Positions 25,935 through 35,136 of a stretch of DNA of 64,000 nucleotides are shown here, piece after piece (positions within the stretch are counted from its first letter, which is position 1; each line of letters opens with the position of its first letter). The position numbers were made by a program, and so were the translations under genes. The notes beneath the pieces are model-generated. The model was not told the origin of the DNA and made no database searches. It worked only from the letters and a program-made list of their open reading frames with translations. Source of the DNA: Lacinutrix algicola (lineage in GTDB: Bacteria; Bacteroidota; Bacteroidia; Flavobacteriales; Flavobacteriaceae); NCBI RefSeq assembly GCF_001418085.1, contig NZ_LIQH01000040.1, positions 186,001 through 250,000 of the forward strand, written 5' to 3'.

Positions 25935-26109
25935 ATCGTCTGTTTTTTAAGGTTGTTATTATCTCTGGTACAAAGATGCAACACAAATGAAGCAGACGTG
26001 TTATATGATTTTTTAAGAATGTTATAGAATTCCAATAAACACCCTAAAATAGTGGTGTTTTCTTAATAAAAAAGTGTTAAAATGTAAAATTAGGAGAATA
26101 ATTCAAGAT

Positions 26110-26895
26110 TTACTCGAATTCAATACCTTTTAAAATTAGCCCAGAAGCAGGTGCCACATAATAAATATTACCTTCAAACTCTGGTGTTAAACTAGATTCT
26201 ATATCCTTTAAAGTTCGTTTTCCTTGACCTACTTCTATCAAGGCGCCCATAATTAAGCGTATTTGATTTCTCATGAAGCCTTTTCCTTTTACGCGAAGCA
26301 TATAACTTTTTTTAGGAAAGAAGTTTGCGGTATAAATAGTGTTTTCTATAATCTCGCATTTAATAATCGTTCTATTATAAATACCATTATCTGTAGGTTT
26401 ATAACAATAGTTTTTAAGATAATGTTCACCTTCAAATAATTTAGCAGCCTCAATCATTAAATTAATATCTAAATCGTCTAAAATAGTAGTAAGAATAGGC
26501 GCACAAAAAGGATGAAACTTATCTCCAAAAGCAAACAAATATAAATACTCCTTTATTTTAGAATGTTGTATTATATTAAATTCTGCATCTACTTCTTTAA
26601 TGGTAAGCGCACGAATATCTTGAGGTAAATTTCTATTAAATAGCTCTAAAAAGGTATCAAAATCTTCAATTGGTTCGTATAAAAATAATTCGATAGCAGC
26701 TTCCTCGGCAGACACCATAGCATCTGTTCTACCAGAAGCTAAACTTTTAAAACGTTTCCCTTCTAAAATAAAATTTAGAGTTCTATCCACCATTAAATGC
26801 AAGGTCTTTACATTAGGTTGTTTTTGCCAACCGTGAAAACGGTAGCCCAAATATTGAATAGTTATTAAGTAGAAATATTTTTTATTAAATGCCAT
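26110..26895 (-). CDS. truA: tRNA pseudouridine(38-40) synthase TruA
   Basis: 261 residues. The catalytic Asp58 lies in ASGRTDAMVSA, the TruA signature; the N-terminal YLGYRFHGWQKQP and C-terminal KGFMRNQIRLIMGALIEVG are also typical. It converts uridines 38-40 of the tRNA anticodon arm to pseudouridine. The protein is a little divergent from E. coli TruA, as in many Bacteroidota copies. It is divergent from the small membrane gene at 26980. Confidence 0.88.
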   Translation of the reverse strand: MAFNKKYFYLITIQYLGYRFHGWQKQPNVKTLHLMVDRTLNFILEGKRFKSLASGRTDAMVSAEEAAIELFLYEPIEDFDTFLELFNRNLPQDIRALTIKEVDAEFNIIQHSKIKEYLYLFAFGDKFHPFCAPILTTILDDLDINLMIEAAKLFEGEHYLKNYCYKPTDNGIYNRTIIKCEIIENTIYTANFFPKKSYMLRVKGKGFMRNQIRLIMGALIEVGQGKRTLKDIESSLTPEFEGNIYYVAPASGLILKGIEFE

Positions 26896-26979
26896 AGCGG
26901 TGCAAGTAACCTAATTTAATAAAAATGGCAAAATTTTTATACCTTGTAATTATAAAAAACTGACTAAAACTTAAAAATA

Positions 26980-27396
26980 ATGACAGAAATTGAAACTAAA
27001 AAAGTACCCATTTGGTATTGGATTGTAACTATTTTAGCGCTGCTATGGAACGCTATGGGAGTTGTTGCTTATATAGGACAAGCTAATATGAGCGACGAAG
27101 TACTAGCACAAATGTCTGAAACAGACCAACAAATGTATGCTAATTTACCTGTTTGGTACACCGCAGCATTTGCAATTGCTGTATTTGCTGGAACTTTAGG
27201 ATGTTTAGCTTTAGTACTTAGAAAAAAATGGGCTTATGTTATATTACTAATCTCTCTAATTGCTGCTATTGCACAAATGAGTTATTTAACTTTTGTTTTA
27301 GAAATGGCAAATGCTATGACGCCTTTAATTATTATTGTTGGTATGGCATTGGTTTACTTGGCAAAACATGGTATAAGAAAAGGTTGGATCTCTTAA
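26980..27396 (+). CDS. Four-helix membrane protein, unknown (138 aa)
   Basis: 138 residues with four predicted membrane helices (about 11-30, 60-79, 85-103 and 110-128). The loop after helix 1 contains MSDEVLAQMSETDQQMYANLPVW. Similar small proteins are frequent in Flavobacteriaceae and are annotated only as hypothetical or sugar-transporter-like; no functional motif is visible. It is monocistronic with a strong terminator after it. Confidence 0.75.
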   Translation: MTEIETKKVPIWYWIVTILALLWNAMGVVAYIGQANMSDEVLAQMSETDQQMYANLPVWYTAAFAIAVFAGTLGCLALVLRKKWAYVILLISLIAAIAQMSYLTFVLEMANAMTPLIIIVGMALVYLAKHGIRKGWIS

Positions 27397-27420
27397 AACC
27401 CAACCTAAACTTAAATATTA

Positions 27421-27458
27421 AACATCAATTTTATCTTTTTTAAAATTGATGTTTTTTT
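27421..27458 (+). terminator. Terminator between the membrane gene and hisIE
   Basis: AACATCAATTTTA and TAAAATTGATGTT make a 13-bp stem followed on the plus strand by seven T residues. It separates the plus-strand membrane gene from the convergent end of the his operon and may serve both. Confidence 0.85.
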
Positions 27459-28056
27459 ATTTCTCTCTTCCTTTTAAAACAGCAACTACATCATTTAATT
27501 TATAACCTTTTGCTTGTAAAAGCATTAAATAATGAAATAATAAATCTGCACTTTCACTTAAAAATAAGTCGTCGTTGCTATCCATTGCTTCAATAACAAC
27601 TTCCACAGCCTCCTCACCTACTTTTTGAGCTACCTTATTAATACCAGAAGCAAATAATGAAGCGACATAAGATTTCTCAGCATCTCCAGCTTTAACTCTA
27701 CTTTCAATAGTGTTTTCTAATTTTGAAATAAAACCAAAATTCTCGGTATTTTCATCATTCCAACACGTATCTGTTCCTTTATGGCATGTTGGACCTTTTG
27801 GATTTACTTGAATTAACAACGTATCGTTATCGCAATCCAGTTTTATATCTACTAAATTTAAAACATTGCCACTTTCTTCACCTTTAGTCCACAAACGGTT
27901 TTTGGTTCTACTAAAAAAGGTTACTAATTTAGTTTCCTTTGTTTTATTGAACGCTTCTTCGTTCATATAACCCAACATTAATACATTTTTTGTTGTTGCG
28001 TCTTGTACAACTGCAGGTACTAAACCATCGTTGTTTTTATTGAAATCTATATTCAT
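27457..28056 (-). CDS. hisIE: Bifunctional phosphoribosyl-AMP cyclohydrolase / phosphoribosyl-ATP pyrophosphatase
   Basis: 199 residues. The HisI domain (about 1-105) carries KLDCDNDTLLIQV and the metal-binding GPTCHKGTDTCW; the HisE domain (about 110-199) contains QKVGEEAVEVVIEA and the terminal MLLQAKGYKLNDV. It performs steps 2 and 3 of histidine synthesis. It is the last gene of the his operon, 82 bp after hisF, and its stop overlaps the terminator T-tract. Confidence 0.95.
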   Translation of the reverse strand: MNIDFNKNNDGLVPAVVQDATTKNVLMLGYMNEEAFNKTKETKLVTFFSRTKNRLWTKGEESGNVLNLVDIKLDCDNDTLLIQVNPKGPTCHKGTDTCWNDENTENFGFISKLENTIESRVKAGDAEKSYVASLFASGINKVAQKVGEEAVEVVIEAMDSNDDLFLSESADLLFHYLMLLQAKGYKLNDVVAVLKGREK

Positions 28057-28138
28057 TTTGTTTTATTTTGTTATTACCAAGCAAATCTTCATTTACTATG
28101 GCAATCTTATTTTAAACGCTTACTTTGTTACAGTAATA

Positions 28139-28894
28139 TTATAAACGCACTGCTATATTATTTTCTTTTAATGCTTCTTTTAATTCTGAAATTGGTATTT
28201 CTCCAAAATGAAATACACTCGCAGCTAAAGCAGCATCTGCCTTTCCCTTTTTAAAGGTATCCACAAAATGTTGAATCGTTCCTGCTCCTCCTGAAGCTAT
28301 AATTGGAATATTCAACTCTTGTGATAATTTTGCTAAAGCATCGTTTGCAAAACCATCCTTTGTACCATCATTATCCATAGACGTAAACAAAATCTCACCT
28401 GCACCACGTTGTTCGACTTCTTTTGCCCAATCGAATAAATTTAGTTTTGTTGGAATAGTTCCTCCTGCCAAATGCACAATCCAATTACCATCTACATTTT
28501 TAGCATCTATAGCAACTACAACACATTGACTTCCAAATTTATTCGCCAATTCGTTAACCAATTCTGGTCTTTTTACTGCTGAAGAATTTATAGAAATCTT
28601 ATCTGCTCCGCATTTTAATAAAGCGTCTACATCTTCAATACTGGAAATTCCACCACCAACTGTAAACGGAATATTTACGTGTTCGGCTACTTTTAAAACC
28701 ATATCATGCATGGTTTTTCTACCTTCTAATGTTGCAGAAATATCAAGAAACACTAATTCATCTGCTCCTTTTAAAGCATATTGTTTGGCTAATTCTACAG
28801 GATCTCCAGCATCTCGTAAATCGACAAAATTTACGCCTTTTACTGTTCGTCCGTTTTTAATATCTAAACAAGGTATTATTCGTTTTGTAAGCAT
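28139..28894 (-). CDS. hisF: Imidazole glycerol phosphate synthase cyclase subunit HisF
   Basis: 251 residues, TIM barrel. It opens [22 protein letters not shown] with the first catalytic Asp (Asp11); the second lies in [14 protein letters not shown]. Phosphate loops include GGGISS and ASGGAG. It forms IGP and AICAR from PRFAR using ammonia delivered by HisH, encoded two genes upstream. Length is standard. A REP-like palindrome lies in the gap before it. Confidence 0.96.
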   Translation of the reverse strand: MLTKRIIPCLDIKNGRTVKGVNFVDLRDAGDPVELAKQYALKGADELVFLDISATLEGRKTMHDMVLKVAEHVNIPFTVGGGISSIEDVDALLKCGADKISINSSAVKRPELVNELANKFGSQCVVVAIDAKNVDGNWIVHLAGGTIPTKLNLFDWAKEVEQRGAGEILFTSMDNDGTKDGFANDALAKLSQELNIPIIASGGAGTIQHFVDTFKKGKADAALAASVFHFGEIPISELKEALKENNIAVRL

Positions 28895-28900
28895 ATCTAT

Positions 28901-28922
28901 TTACTGCGAAGGCAGGAATCTT
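28901..28922. repeat. REP-like element (degenerate), hisA-hisF gap
   Basis: Contains TGCGAAGGCAGGAATC, a half-site of the palindrome family seen in the other his gaps. Its GGCAGGAATC can pair with GATTCCTGCC of the partner at 29005-29035. Confidence 0.5.
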
Positions 28923-29004
28923 ATTAATTAGTGTTCTTTATTTTCTTTTCGTGGAAACAATTTTAATTATTCAAGTGTTACATAACTATACTATTACTTT
29001 TATT

Positions 29005-29035
29005 GTGGATTCCTGCCTACGCAGGAATGACAAAA
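29005..29035. repeat. REP-like palindrome, hisA-hisF gap
   Basis: GATTCCTGCCTACGCAGGAA forms the stem ATTCCTGC/GCAGGAAT with a 4-nt loop, followed by the family tail TGACAAAAA. It lies immediately 3' of hisA and in the reverse orientation to the element near 28910. Confidence 0.7.
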
Positions 29036-29036
29036 A

Positions 29037-29762
29037 CTATTTATTAATTATATAATTCTCTAATTGTTTTAAGCTTATTCTATTCTCATAAATTGCTTTG
29101 CCAATTATAACACCTTCGCAACCTAACTCGGCTAACTTAGGCAACTCATCGAAAGTTGAAATTCCTCCAGAAGCTATTAAATTAAGATTCTTGGTTTCTT
29201 TTAAAATACGCTCATACAACTCAAAACTTGGTCCTTCAAGCATACCATCTTTAGAAATATCTGTACAAATAACATAGCTTGCTCCTTTTGTTTGATAGTC
29301 TTGTATAAAAGGAATCACTTTTAAATCACTTTCTTCTAACCAACCACTAATAGCAATGTTTTCGTTATTACAGTCGGCTCCAAGAATAATTTTATCGCTT
29401 CCAAATTTAGTTAACCATTCTTGAAAAATCTTTGGGTTTTTAACAGCGATACTTCCTCCAGTAATTTGTGAAGCACCAGAATTAAAAGCGATTTTTAAAT
29501 CTTCATTGGTTTTAAGTCCTCCTCCAAAATCTATTTTTAAGTTCGTTTTAGTTGCAATTTGCTCCAAAACCTTATGATTAATAATGTGTTTTGCTTTTGC
29601 GCCATCTAAATCTACTACGTGTAAGTACTGGATTCCTGCACCTTCGAAAGACTTAGCTACTTCTAACGGACTTTCGTTGTATATTTTCTTTGTGTTATAA
29701 TCTCCTTTACTTAAACGAACACATTTTCCGTCTATAATATCTATTGCTGGTATTATTCTCAT
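29037..29762 (-). CDS. hisA: ProFAR isomerase HisA
   Basis: 241 residues, half-barrel-repeat TIM fold. It opens [22 protein letters not shown] with the catalytic Asp8; the second catalytic Asp is in [15 protein letters not shown]. Phosphate motifs are DFGGGLKT and ASGGIST. It isomerises ProFAR to PRFAR, the substrate of HisFH. It lies in standard order between hisH and hisF. Confidence 0.96.
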   Translation of the reverse strand: MRIIPAIDIIDGKCVRLSKGDYNTKKIYNESPLEVAKSFEGAGIQYLHVVDLDGAKAKHIINHKVLEQIATKTNLKIDFGGGLKTNEDLKIAFNSGASQITGGSIAVKNPKIFQEWLTKFGSDKIILGADCNNENIAISGWLEESDLKVIPFIQDYQTKGASYVICTDISKDGMLEGPSFELYERILKETKNLNLIASGGISTFDELPKLAELGCEGVIIGKAIYENRISLKQLENYIINK

Positions 29763-29814
29763 AGTTTACCTTCCCGTAAAAAGGGAAATCTTTTTAATTA
29801 ATACTTATTCTTTT

Positions 29815-29850
29815 ATTGTGGATTCCGGATCAAGTGCGGAATGACAAAAC
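29815..29850. repeat. REP-like palindrome, hisH-hisA gap (first of two)
   Basis: GGATTCCG, a 9-nt spacer, then CGGAATGACAAAAC: same flanks and tail as the other his-gap elements with a shorter stem and different core. Confidence 0.65.
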
Positions 29851-29864
29851 ATTATATTTTACAA

Positions 29865-29892
29865 TTAGATTCTGAATCAAGTTCAGAATAAC
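29865..29892. repeat. REP-like palindrome, hisH-hisA gap (second of two)
   Basis: GATTCTGAATCAAGTTCAGA followed by ATAAC: stem ATTCTGAA/TTCAGAAT. It is tandem with the element at 29815 and resembles the one at 55367. Confidence 0.6.
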
Positions 29893-29895
29893 GCA

Positions 29896-30477
29896 CTAAA
29901 TTGCTAAAAAATTCTTTAAAATTTGCTCTCCTACTACTGATGATTTCTCTGGGTGAAATTGCACACCATAAAAATTATCTTTCTGTAAAGCAGATGCATA
30001 ATCAAACTCGTAATTTGTGGTTGCTATTTGCTCTTTGCAAGCTTCAGCATAAAAACTATGCACTAAGTACATAAATGCATCCTCTTCAATATTTTTAAAT
30101 AAAGGCGATTTTAAATCTGAAATGGTGTTCCATCCCATTTGCGGTACTTTTACAACATTTGAAAAACGCTTTATAGCAACATTAAATATCCCTAAACCTT
30201 TTGTATTGCCTTCTTCCGAAGATTTACACATTAATTGCATACCCAGACAAATACCTAAAACAGGTTGTTTTAAAGTTGGAATTAGCGTGTCTAATCCTGA
30301 AGCTCTAAGCATTTGCATTGCTGAGTTTGCTTCACCAACGCCTGGAAAAATCACTTTATCAGCAGCTTTTATTTCTTCAGGATTGTTAGACAAAATAGCA
30401 TCTACACCAAGTCTTTTAAAAGCAAATTGTATGCTTTTAATGTTTCCTGCTCCGTAATTTATTATAACTAGTTTCAT
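29896..30477 (-). CDS. hisH: Imidazole glycerol phosphate synthase glutaminase subunit HisH
   Basis: 193 residues, class I glutamine amidotransferase. Nucleophile Cys77 is in LGICLGMQL; the catalytic His-Glu pair is in VQFHPEKSS near residues 174-178; an oxyanion-loop PGVGEANSAM is at 45-54. It releases ammonia from glutamine for HisF. Its stop lies only a few bases from the REP-like pair in the hisA gap. Confidence 0.96.
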   Translation of the reverse strand: MKLVIINYGAGNIKSIQFAFKRLGVDAILSNNPEEIKAADKVIFPGVGEANSAMQMLRASGLDTLIPTLKQPVLGICLGMQLMCKSSEEGNTKGLGIFNVAIKRFSNVVKVPQMGWNTISDLKSPLFKNIEEDAFMYLVHSFYAEACKEQIATTNYEFDYASALQKDNFYGVQFHPEKSSVVGEQILKNFLAI

Positions 30478-30482
30478 TTTTC

Positions 30483-30510
30483 TGTCATTCCTGCAAAAAG
30501 CAAGAATCTA
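30483..30510. repeat. REP-like element, hisB-hisH gap (left of an inverted pair)
   Basis: Reads TGTCATTCCTGC then AAAAAGCAAGAATCTA. Its first 12 bases pair perfectly with GCAGGAATGACA of the element at 30531-30560, so the pair can form one long hairpin. Confidence 0.7.
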
Positions 30511-30530
30511 TTTTTAATTATTTTTAGCTT

Positions 30531-30560
30531 GAGAATTCCTATCTGCGCAGGAATGACAAC
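30531..30560. repeat. REP-like element, hisB-hisH gap (right of an inverted pair)
   Basis: Reads GAATTCCTATCTGCGCAGGA followed by ATGACAAC. It is inverted relative to the element at 30483. Confidence 0.7.
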
Positions 30561-30565
30561 ACTAT

Positions 30566-31708
30566 TTACAACATGCCTTTAGTTGAAGGTAAAAACATTT
30601 TGTTTGAATCGCGTTTTACTGCCATTTTCATAGCTTTTGCAAAGGCTTTAAAAATACCTTCTATTTTGTGGTGTTCGTTTTTACCTTCAGCTTTTATGTT
30701 TAAATTACATTTTGCGCCATCTGTAAACGATTTAAATAAATGGAAAAACATCTCAGTTGGCATATCTCCTATTTTTTCACGTTTAAAATCTGCTTCCCAC
30801 TCTAACCAATTTCTACCTCCAAAATCTACTGCTACTTGCGCTAAGCAATCGTCCATTGGTAAACAGAAACCGTAACGTTCTATTCCTAATTTGTTCCCTA
30901 AAGCTTTATTGAATAACTCACCTAAAGCAATCATGGTATCTTCAATTGTATGGTGTTCATCTACTTCTAAATCACCTTTTACTTTTATGGTTAAATCCAT
31001 TGCGCCATGACGACCAATTTGATCTAACATATGATCGAAAAAAGATAAACCAGTATCAATATCGTTTTTACCAGAACCATCTAAATTTAATTTGATGTAA
31101 ATATTAGTTTCGTTAGTGTTTCTGGTGATTTCAGAGACTCTATCTTCTAATTTCAAAAACTCATAAATAGCTTCCCAATCTGTACTTGTTAAAGCGATAC
31201 AGTCTAATATTGCTTGTTTAGAAGTTTCAATTTCATCTGCTCCTAATTCAGGATCTTCAGATAAAAAGATACCTTTTGCTCCTAAATTTTTAGCCAATTC
31301 CATATCTGTAATACGATCTCCTAAAACAAAAGAATTTTTTAAATCGTATTTTTCTTTATCAAAATACTGCGTTAATAAACCTGTTCTTGGTTTGCGTGTT
31401 TCGGCATTTTCATGAGGAAACGTTTTATCTATAAAAACTTCAGTAAAAACAACACCTTCTTTTTCGAAAGCGCTCATTACCTTATTTTGAGCAGGCCAAA
31501 AGGTATCTTCTGGAAAAGAATCTGTTCCTAAACCATCTTGATTTGTAACCATTACCAATTCGTAATCCAATTCTGAAGCGATTTTAGCCATATATTGAAA
31601 CACTTTTGGGTAGAATTCGAGTTTCTCTAAACTATCTAATTGATAATCCACTGGTGGCTCTAATACTAATGTTCCGTCTCTATCTATAAATAATACTTTC
31701 TTGCTCAT
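30566..31708 (-). CDS. hisB: Bifunctional histidinol-phosphatase / imidazoleglycerol-phosphate dehydratase
   Basis: 380 residues from the chosen start. The HAD phosphatase domain (about 1-170) opens [14 protein letters not shown] with the DxD pair Asp9/Asp11 and contains VTNQDG and GDRITDM. The IGP dehydratase domain (about 185-380) carries [29 protein letters not shown] and KSFTDG. It performs steps 6 and 8 of the pathway. The longer ORF from 31726 reads MIGMTK through the REP-like element at 31711-31738 and is rejected. Confidence 0.95.
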   Translation of the reverse strand: MSKKVLFIDRDGTLVLEPPVDYQLDSLEKLEFYPKVFQYMAKIASELDYELVMVTNQDGLGTDSFPEDTFWPAQNKVMSAFEKEGVVFTEVFIDKTFPHENAETRKPRTGLLTQYFDKEKYDLKNSFVLGDRITDMELAKNLGAKGIFLSEDPELGADEIETSKQAILDCIALTSTDWEAIYEFLKLEDRVSEITRNTNETNIYIKLNLDGSGKNDIDTGLSFFDHMLDQIGRHGAMDLTIKVKGDLEVDEHHTIEDTMIALGELFNKALGNKLGIERYGFCLPMDDCLAQVAVDFGGRNWLEWEADFKREKIGDMPTEMFFHLFKSFTDGAKCNLNIKAEGKNEHHKIEGIFKAFAKAMKMAVKRDSNKMFLPSTKGML

Positions 31709-31710
31709 CT

Positions 31711-31738
31711 TTGTCATTCCTATCAAAATAGGAATCTA
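31711..31738. repeat. REP-like element, hisC-hisB gap (left of an inverted pair)
   Basis: TTGTCATTCCTATCAAAATA then GGAATC: stem ATTCCTAT/ATAGGAAT-like. It abuts the hisB start and creates a spurious upstream ATG. Confidence 0.65.
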
Positions 31739-31760
31739 TTTTTTAGTTAATAATATGCTG

Positions 31761-31790
31761 TCGATTCTTGTTTGCACAAGAATGACAAAA
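31761..31790. repeat. REP-like element, hisC-hisB gap (right of an inverted pair)
   Basis: GATTCTTGTTTGCACAAGAA followed by TGACAAAA: stem ATTCTTGT/ACAAGAAT. Its tail GAATGACAAA pairs with TTTGTCATTC of the left element. Confidence 0.7.
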
Positions 31791-31792
31791 CA

Positions 31793-32824
31793 CTATGATA
31801 TTTCTTTTAAAACTTTTATTAATCGGTCATTCTCCTCAGAAGTCCCAATAGTAATACGAACACAATTGTCTACTTGTGTGTTTCTATTTCTAATAATTAC
31901 TTTTTCTTCAATTAAATATTGATACGTTTTGTTAGCGTTATCAACCTCTATAAGTAAAAAATTGGCATCTGTTGGATGTATATTTTTAACTATAGACAAT
32001 TTACTTAAAGCATCTTTTAACTTTGTTCTTTCTTTAAGAATTATTTGAATGTTTTCGGTAACTGCTTCAAAATTATTTAAGCTTTTTAAAACAGCTTCTT
32101 GATTTAAAGTACTTACATTATAAGGTGGTTTTACACGATTATATAATTTTATAATGGCTTCGTTTGCATAGGCAACTCCCACTCTAACGCCTGCTAATCC
32201 CCAAGCTTTACTAAAGGTTTGGCTTACTATTAAGTTATTATATTTATTAATATTTTTAATAAATGATGTTTGTGCGCTAAAATCTATGTACGCTTCGTCT
32301 ACTATAACGATGCCTTCAAAATTTTCTAAAACATATTCAATATCTTCAGGATTAATGCTATTTCCTGTTGGGTTATTTGGCGAACATATAAAAATAATTT
32401 TTATGTCTTCGAAATCCAAATACGGTTGTAATTGGTTTAAGCTAATTTGAAAATCGTTAATTAACGGTTGTTTTATAATCTCTATATTATTGATATTCGC
32501 AGAAACATCATACATTCCATAAGTTGGCGAAAACGTTAATACCTTGTCTTTTCCTGGTTCACAAAAAATACGAAATGCTAAATCGATAACTTCATCGCTA
32601 CCATTACCAATAAAAATTTGATTTTTTTCTACTGTTTTAAGTGCCGCTAACTTTTCTTTAATTTCTTGTTGCTGCGGATCTGGATACCTATTTAAGTCTC
32701 CAAATGGATTCTCGTTTGCATCTAAAAAAACATCGGCTGTACCTTTAAACTCATCTCTTGCTGACGAATAAGGTTTTAATGCTTTTATGTTGTCTCTAAC
32801 GAGATTGTTTATATTAATATTCAT
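31793..32824 (-). CDS. hisC: Histidinol-phosphate aminotransferase
   Basis: 343 residues, class I/II PLP aminotransferase fold. The PLP Lys is in SQTFSKAWGLAGVRVGVA (near residue 205); ICSPNNPTGN and VIVDEAYIDF supply the other cofactor contacts. The Arg that binds the substrate phosphate/carboxylate region is in CVRITIG near the C-terminus. It converts imidazole-acetol phosphate to histidinol phosphate. It lies in order between hisD and hisB. Confidence 0.95.
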   Translation of the reverse strand: MNININNLVRDNIKALKPYSSARDEFKGTADVFLDANENPFGDLNRYPDPQQQEIKEKLAALKTVEKNQIFIGNGSDEVIDLAFRIFCEPGKDKVLTFSPTYGMYDVSANINNIEIIKQPLINDFQISLNQLQPYLDFEDIKIIFICSPNNPTGNSINPEDIEYVLENFEGIVIVDEAYIDFSAQTSFIKNINKYNNLIVSQTFSKAWGLAGVRVGVAYANEAIIKLYNRVKPPYNVSTLNQEAVLKSLNNFEAVTENIQIILKERTKLKDALSKLSIVKNIHPTDANFLLIEVDNANKTYQYLIEEKVIIRNRNTQVDNCVRITIGTSEENDRLIKVLKEIS

Positions 32825-32837
32825 ATTGTTTCTTAAA

Positions 32838-32869
32838 AATGGATTCCTGCCTTCGTAGGAATGACAAAA
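32838..32869. repeat. REP-like palindrome, hisD-hisC gap
   Basis: GATTCCTGCCTTCGTAGGAA followed by TGACAAAAT: stem ATTCCT(GC)/(GT)AGGAAT. A degenerate partner (TAGATTCTTCTCTGCGCTCT) lies at about 32882-32901. Confidence 0.65.
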
Positions 32870-32911
32870 TAATATTCTTTTATAGATTCTTCTCTGCGCT
32901 CTAAATGATAG

Positions 32912-34195
32912 CTACTTTAAATCCGTTAATCTTAGTGTTACTGCGTTTTTATGCGCATGTAATCCTTCGGCTTCAGCCATTAACTCAATAGTGTTTCCTA
33001 TATTTAAAATACCTTCTTTTGTTATTTTTTGAAACGTAATCGCTTTTGTAAAACTATCTAAATTCACTCCAGAATACGCTTTACTAAAACCGTTAGTTGG
33101 TAATGTATGATTGGTTCCAGATGCATAATCTCCAGCGCTTTCTGGTGTGTAATTACCAATAAATACTGAGCCAGCATTTGCTATTCTATTAACGTATAAA
33201 TCTTCATTTTCTACGCAAACAATAAAATGTTCTGGTCCATATTCGTTTATCATCTCTAAGGCAATGTTATCGTTTTCAACATAAATTAACTTAGAATTAG
33301 CTATCGCTTGTGTTGCAATTTCTTTTCTTGGTAGTTCTACTAACTGCTTTTCAACTTCATTTGATACTTTTTCTATTATAGATTTAGAGGTCGACACTAA
33401 AATAACTTGGCTATCTGCACCATGCTCGGCTTGACTCAACAAATCTGAAGCAACATAGGCTGCATTAGCTGTATCGTCTGCCACAATTAATAATTCACTT
33501 GGTCCAGCTGGCATATCTATAGCAACACCAAACTTGGTTGCTATTTGCTTTGCAACGGTTACGAACTGATTTCCTGGTCCGAAAATTTTATAAACCTGAG
33601 GAATCGTTTCTGTACCAAACGTTAAACCTGCAATGGCTTGAATACCTCCAACTTTAATAATTTTAGTAACACCACATAAATTTGCCGCGTATAAAATTTC
33701 GTTAGCTACTTTACCTTCTTTATTTGGTGGTGTGCATAATAACAATTCTTTACAACCAGCAATATTTGCAGGAGTTGCCAACATTAGTACTGTAGAAAAT
33801 AATGGTGCAGTGCCGCCTGGAATATATAAACCAACCTTTTCAATTGGTCTTTTTTCTTGCCAACATTGCACACCTTTTACGGTTTCTACTTGAACTTTAT
33901 CTGTTTTTTGAGCACTGTGAAATGCTTCTATATTAAACTTCGCTTGTTTTATTGCTTGTTTTAATGCTTCCGGAACTAATGCAGATGCTTTTTCTATTTC
34001 TTCAGCTGTAACAACATTTGAGACCAATTCGCAACTATCAAATTTCTTGGTGTATTTAGCAATGGCTGCGTCGCCATTTTTAGATACATCTTCAAAAACT
34101 TCAATCACCGTTTTTTCTATGTCATCAACCGTTTGTGTAGGTCTTTTTAGTAATTGTGACCAAGTTGATTTATTTGGGTTTATTATAGTATTCAT
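32912..34195 (-). CDS. hisD: Histidinol dehydrogenase
   Basis: 427 residues. Recognisable motifs: VGLYIPGGTAPLFSTVLM, the cofactor and metal region SDLLSQAEHGADSQVILV, the catalytic His region YGPEHFIV, and GTNHTLPTNGFSKAYSG. It oxidises histidinol to histidine in two NAD-dependent, zinc-requiring steps. It overlaps the stop of hisG by one base (TAATG), implying translational coupling. Confidence 0.96.
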   Translation of the reverse strand: MNTIINPNKSTWSQLLKRPTQTVDDIEKTVIEVFEDVSKNGDAAIAKYTKKFDSCELVSNVVTAEEIEKASALVPEALKQAIKQAKFNIEAFHSAQKTDKVQVETVKGVQCWQEKRPIEKVGLYIPGGTAPLFSTVLMLATPANIAGCKELLLCTPPNKEGKVANEILYAANLCGVTKIIKVGGIQAIAGLTFGTETIPQVYKIFGPGNQFVTVAKQIATKFGVAIDMPAGPSELLIVADDTANAAYVASDLLSQAEHGADSQVILVSTSKSIIEKVSNEVEKQLVELPRKEIATQAIANSKLIYVENDNIALEMINEYGPEHFIVCVENEDLYVNRIANAGSVFIGNYTPESAGDYASGTNHTLPTNGFSKAYSGVNLDSFTKAITFQKITKEGILNIGNTIELMAEAEGLHAHKNAVTLRLTDLK

Positions 34196-35052
34196 TACAT
34201 TACCATTTTTTCAATTGGACATACTAATATACCTTGAGCTCCTTTAGCTTTAAGCTCATCGATAACGTCCCAAAATAAATTTTTATCAATTACTGAGTGT
34301 ACACTACTCCAACCTGCTTCTGCTAAAGGTAAAACTGTTGGACTTTTCATACCTGGCAATATTGAAATAATTTCTTCTAATTTATCATTTGGCGCATTTA
34401 ACAGTACGTATTTTGAGTTTTGACCTCTTAGTACCGACTGAATTCTAAACTGAATTTTTTGTAATAATGCTGCGTTCTCTTCTGTTAACTTTGGTGACTT
34501 AGCCAAAACAGCTTCGGAAGTTAAAAGTACTTCTACTTCTTTTAAACCATTTTTAAATAAGGTGCTTCCACTAGAAACAATATCGCAAATACCATCAGCT
34601 AAACCTATATTTGGCGCAATTTCTACAGAACCATTAATAATGTGAAGGTTTGCTTCAATTCCATTTTTCTCTAAAAATTGATTTACTGTATTTGGATACG
34701 ATGTAGCTATGCGCTTGCCTTCTAAATCTTTTAAACTAGATGCATTAGATTCTTTTGGTACTGCAATAGAAACTTTACATTTTGAAAAACCTAAACGTTC
34801 TACAATTGGTAAATCGTTTCCTTTTTCAATTAATACATTCTCACCAATAATAGCAATATCAACAACGCCATCTCTTAAATACTGAGGTATATCGCCATTT
34901 CGTAGATAAAATACTTCTAAAGGAAAATTTCTAGCCAATGCTTTTAATTGATCTTTTCCATTCTCGATAGAAATACCAATGTCTTTAAGAAGTTTCATTG
35001 AATCTTCGTTTAATCTTCCTGATTTCTGTACTGCAATTCTAAGTTTACTCAT
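34195..35052 (-). CDS. hisG: ATP phosphoribosyltransferase (long form), first enzyme of histidine synthesis
   Basis: 285 residues from MSKLRIAVQKSGRL. The catalytic domain contains IAIIGENVLIE and the PRPP-binding IVSSGSTLFKNGL; the extra C-terminal about 75 residues (SVLRGQNSKYVLLNAP and following) form the regulatory domain of the long HisG class, which binds histidine. The longer ORF begins with TTG in the U-tract of the attenuator at 35106 and is rejected. Expression is likely controlled by the leader peptide and attenuator just upstream. Confidence 0.95.
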   Translation of the reverse strand: MSKLRIAVQKSGRLNEDSMKLLKDIGISIENGKDQLKALARNFPLEVFYLRNGDIPQYLRDGVVDIAIIGENVLIEKGNDLPIVERLGFSKCKVSIAVPKESNASSLKDLEGKRIATSYPNTVNQFLEKNGIEANLHIINGSVEIAPNIGLADGICDIVSSGSTLFKNGLKEVEVLLTSEAVLAKSPKLTEENAALLQKIQFRIQSVLRGQNSKYVLLNAPNDKLEEIISILPGMKSPTVLPLAEAGWSSVHSVIDKNLFWDVIDELKAKGAQGILVCPIEKMVM

Positions 35053-35104
35053 TTCTTTTTTTGTTTTCTTATTTGAGCAAATCTTTTGGAAAGTATATAA
35101 ATAC

Positions 35105-35136
35105 AAAAAACCGTTTGATTAGCTCAAACGGTTTTT
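35105..35136 (-). terminator. his operon attenuator terminator
   Basis: On the minus strand AAAACCGTTTGA and TCAAACGGTTTT form a 12-bp stem around GCTAA, followed by a run of T. It lies between the leader peptide stop (35167) and the hisG start (35052), so it must be read through for his expression. Confidence 0.88.

Noticed and set aside
31708-31726. Upstream ATG for hisB ([10 protein letters not shown])
   Set aside because: The extra codons lie in a REP-like palindrome; the HAD domain begins at [12 protein letters not shown].
28901-32901. CRISPR array in the his operon
   Set aside because: The palindromes are not evenly spaced, differ in stem sequence, and lie in gaps between genes; no spacers or cas genes.
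35052-35106. Longer hisG reading frame beginning with TTG at 35106
   Set aside because: It begins in the U-tract of the attenuator terminator, and HisG homology starts at MSKLRIAVQKSG (35052).
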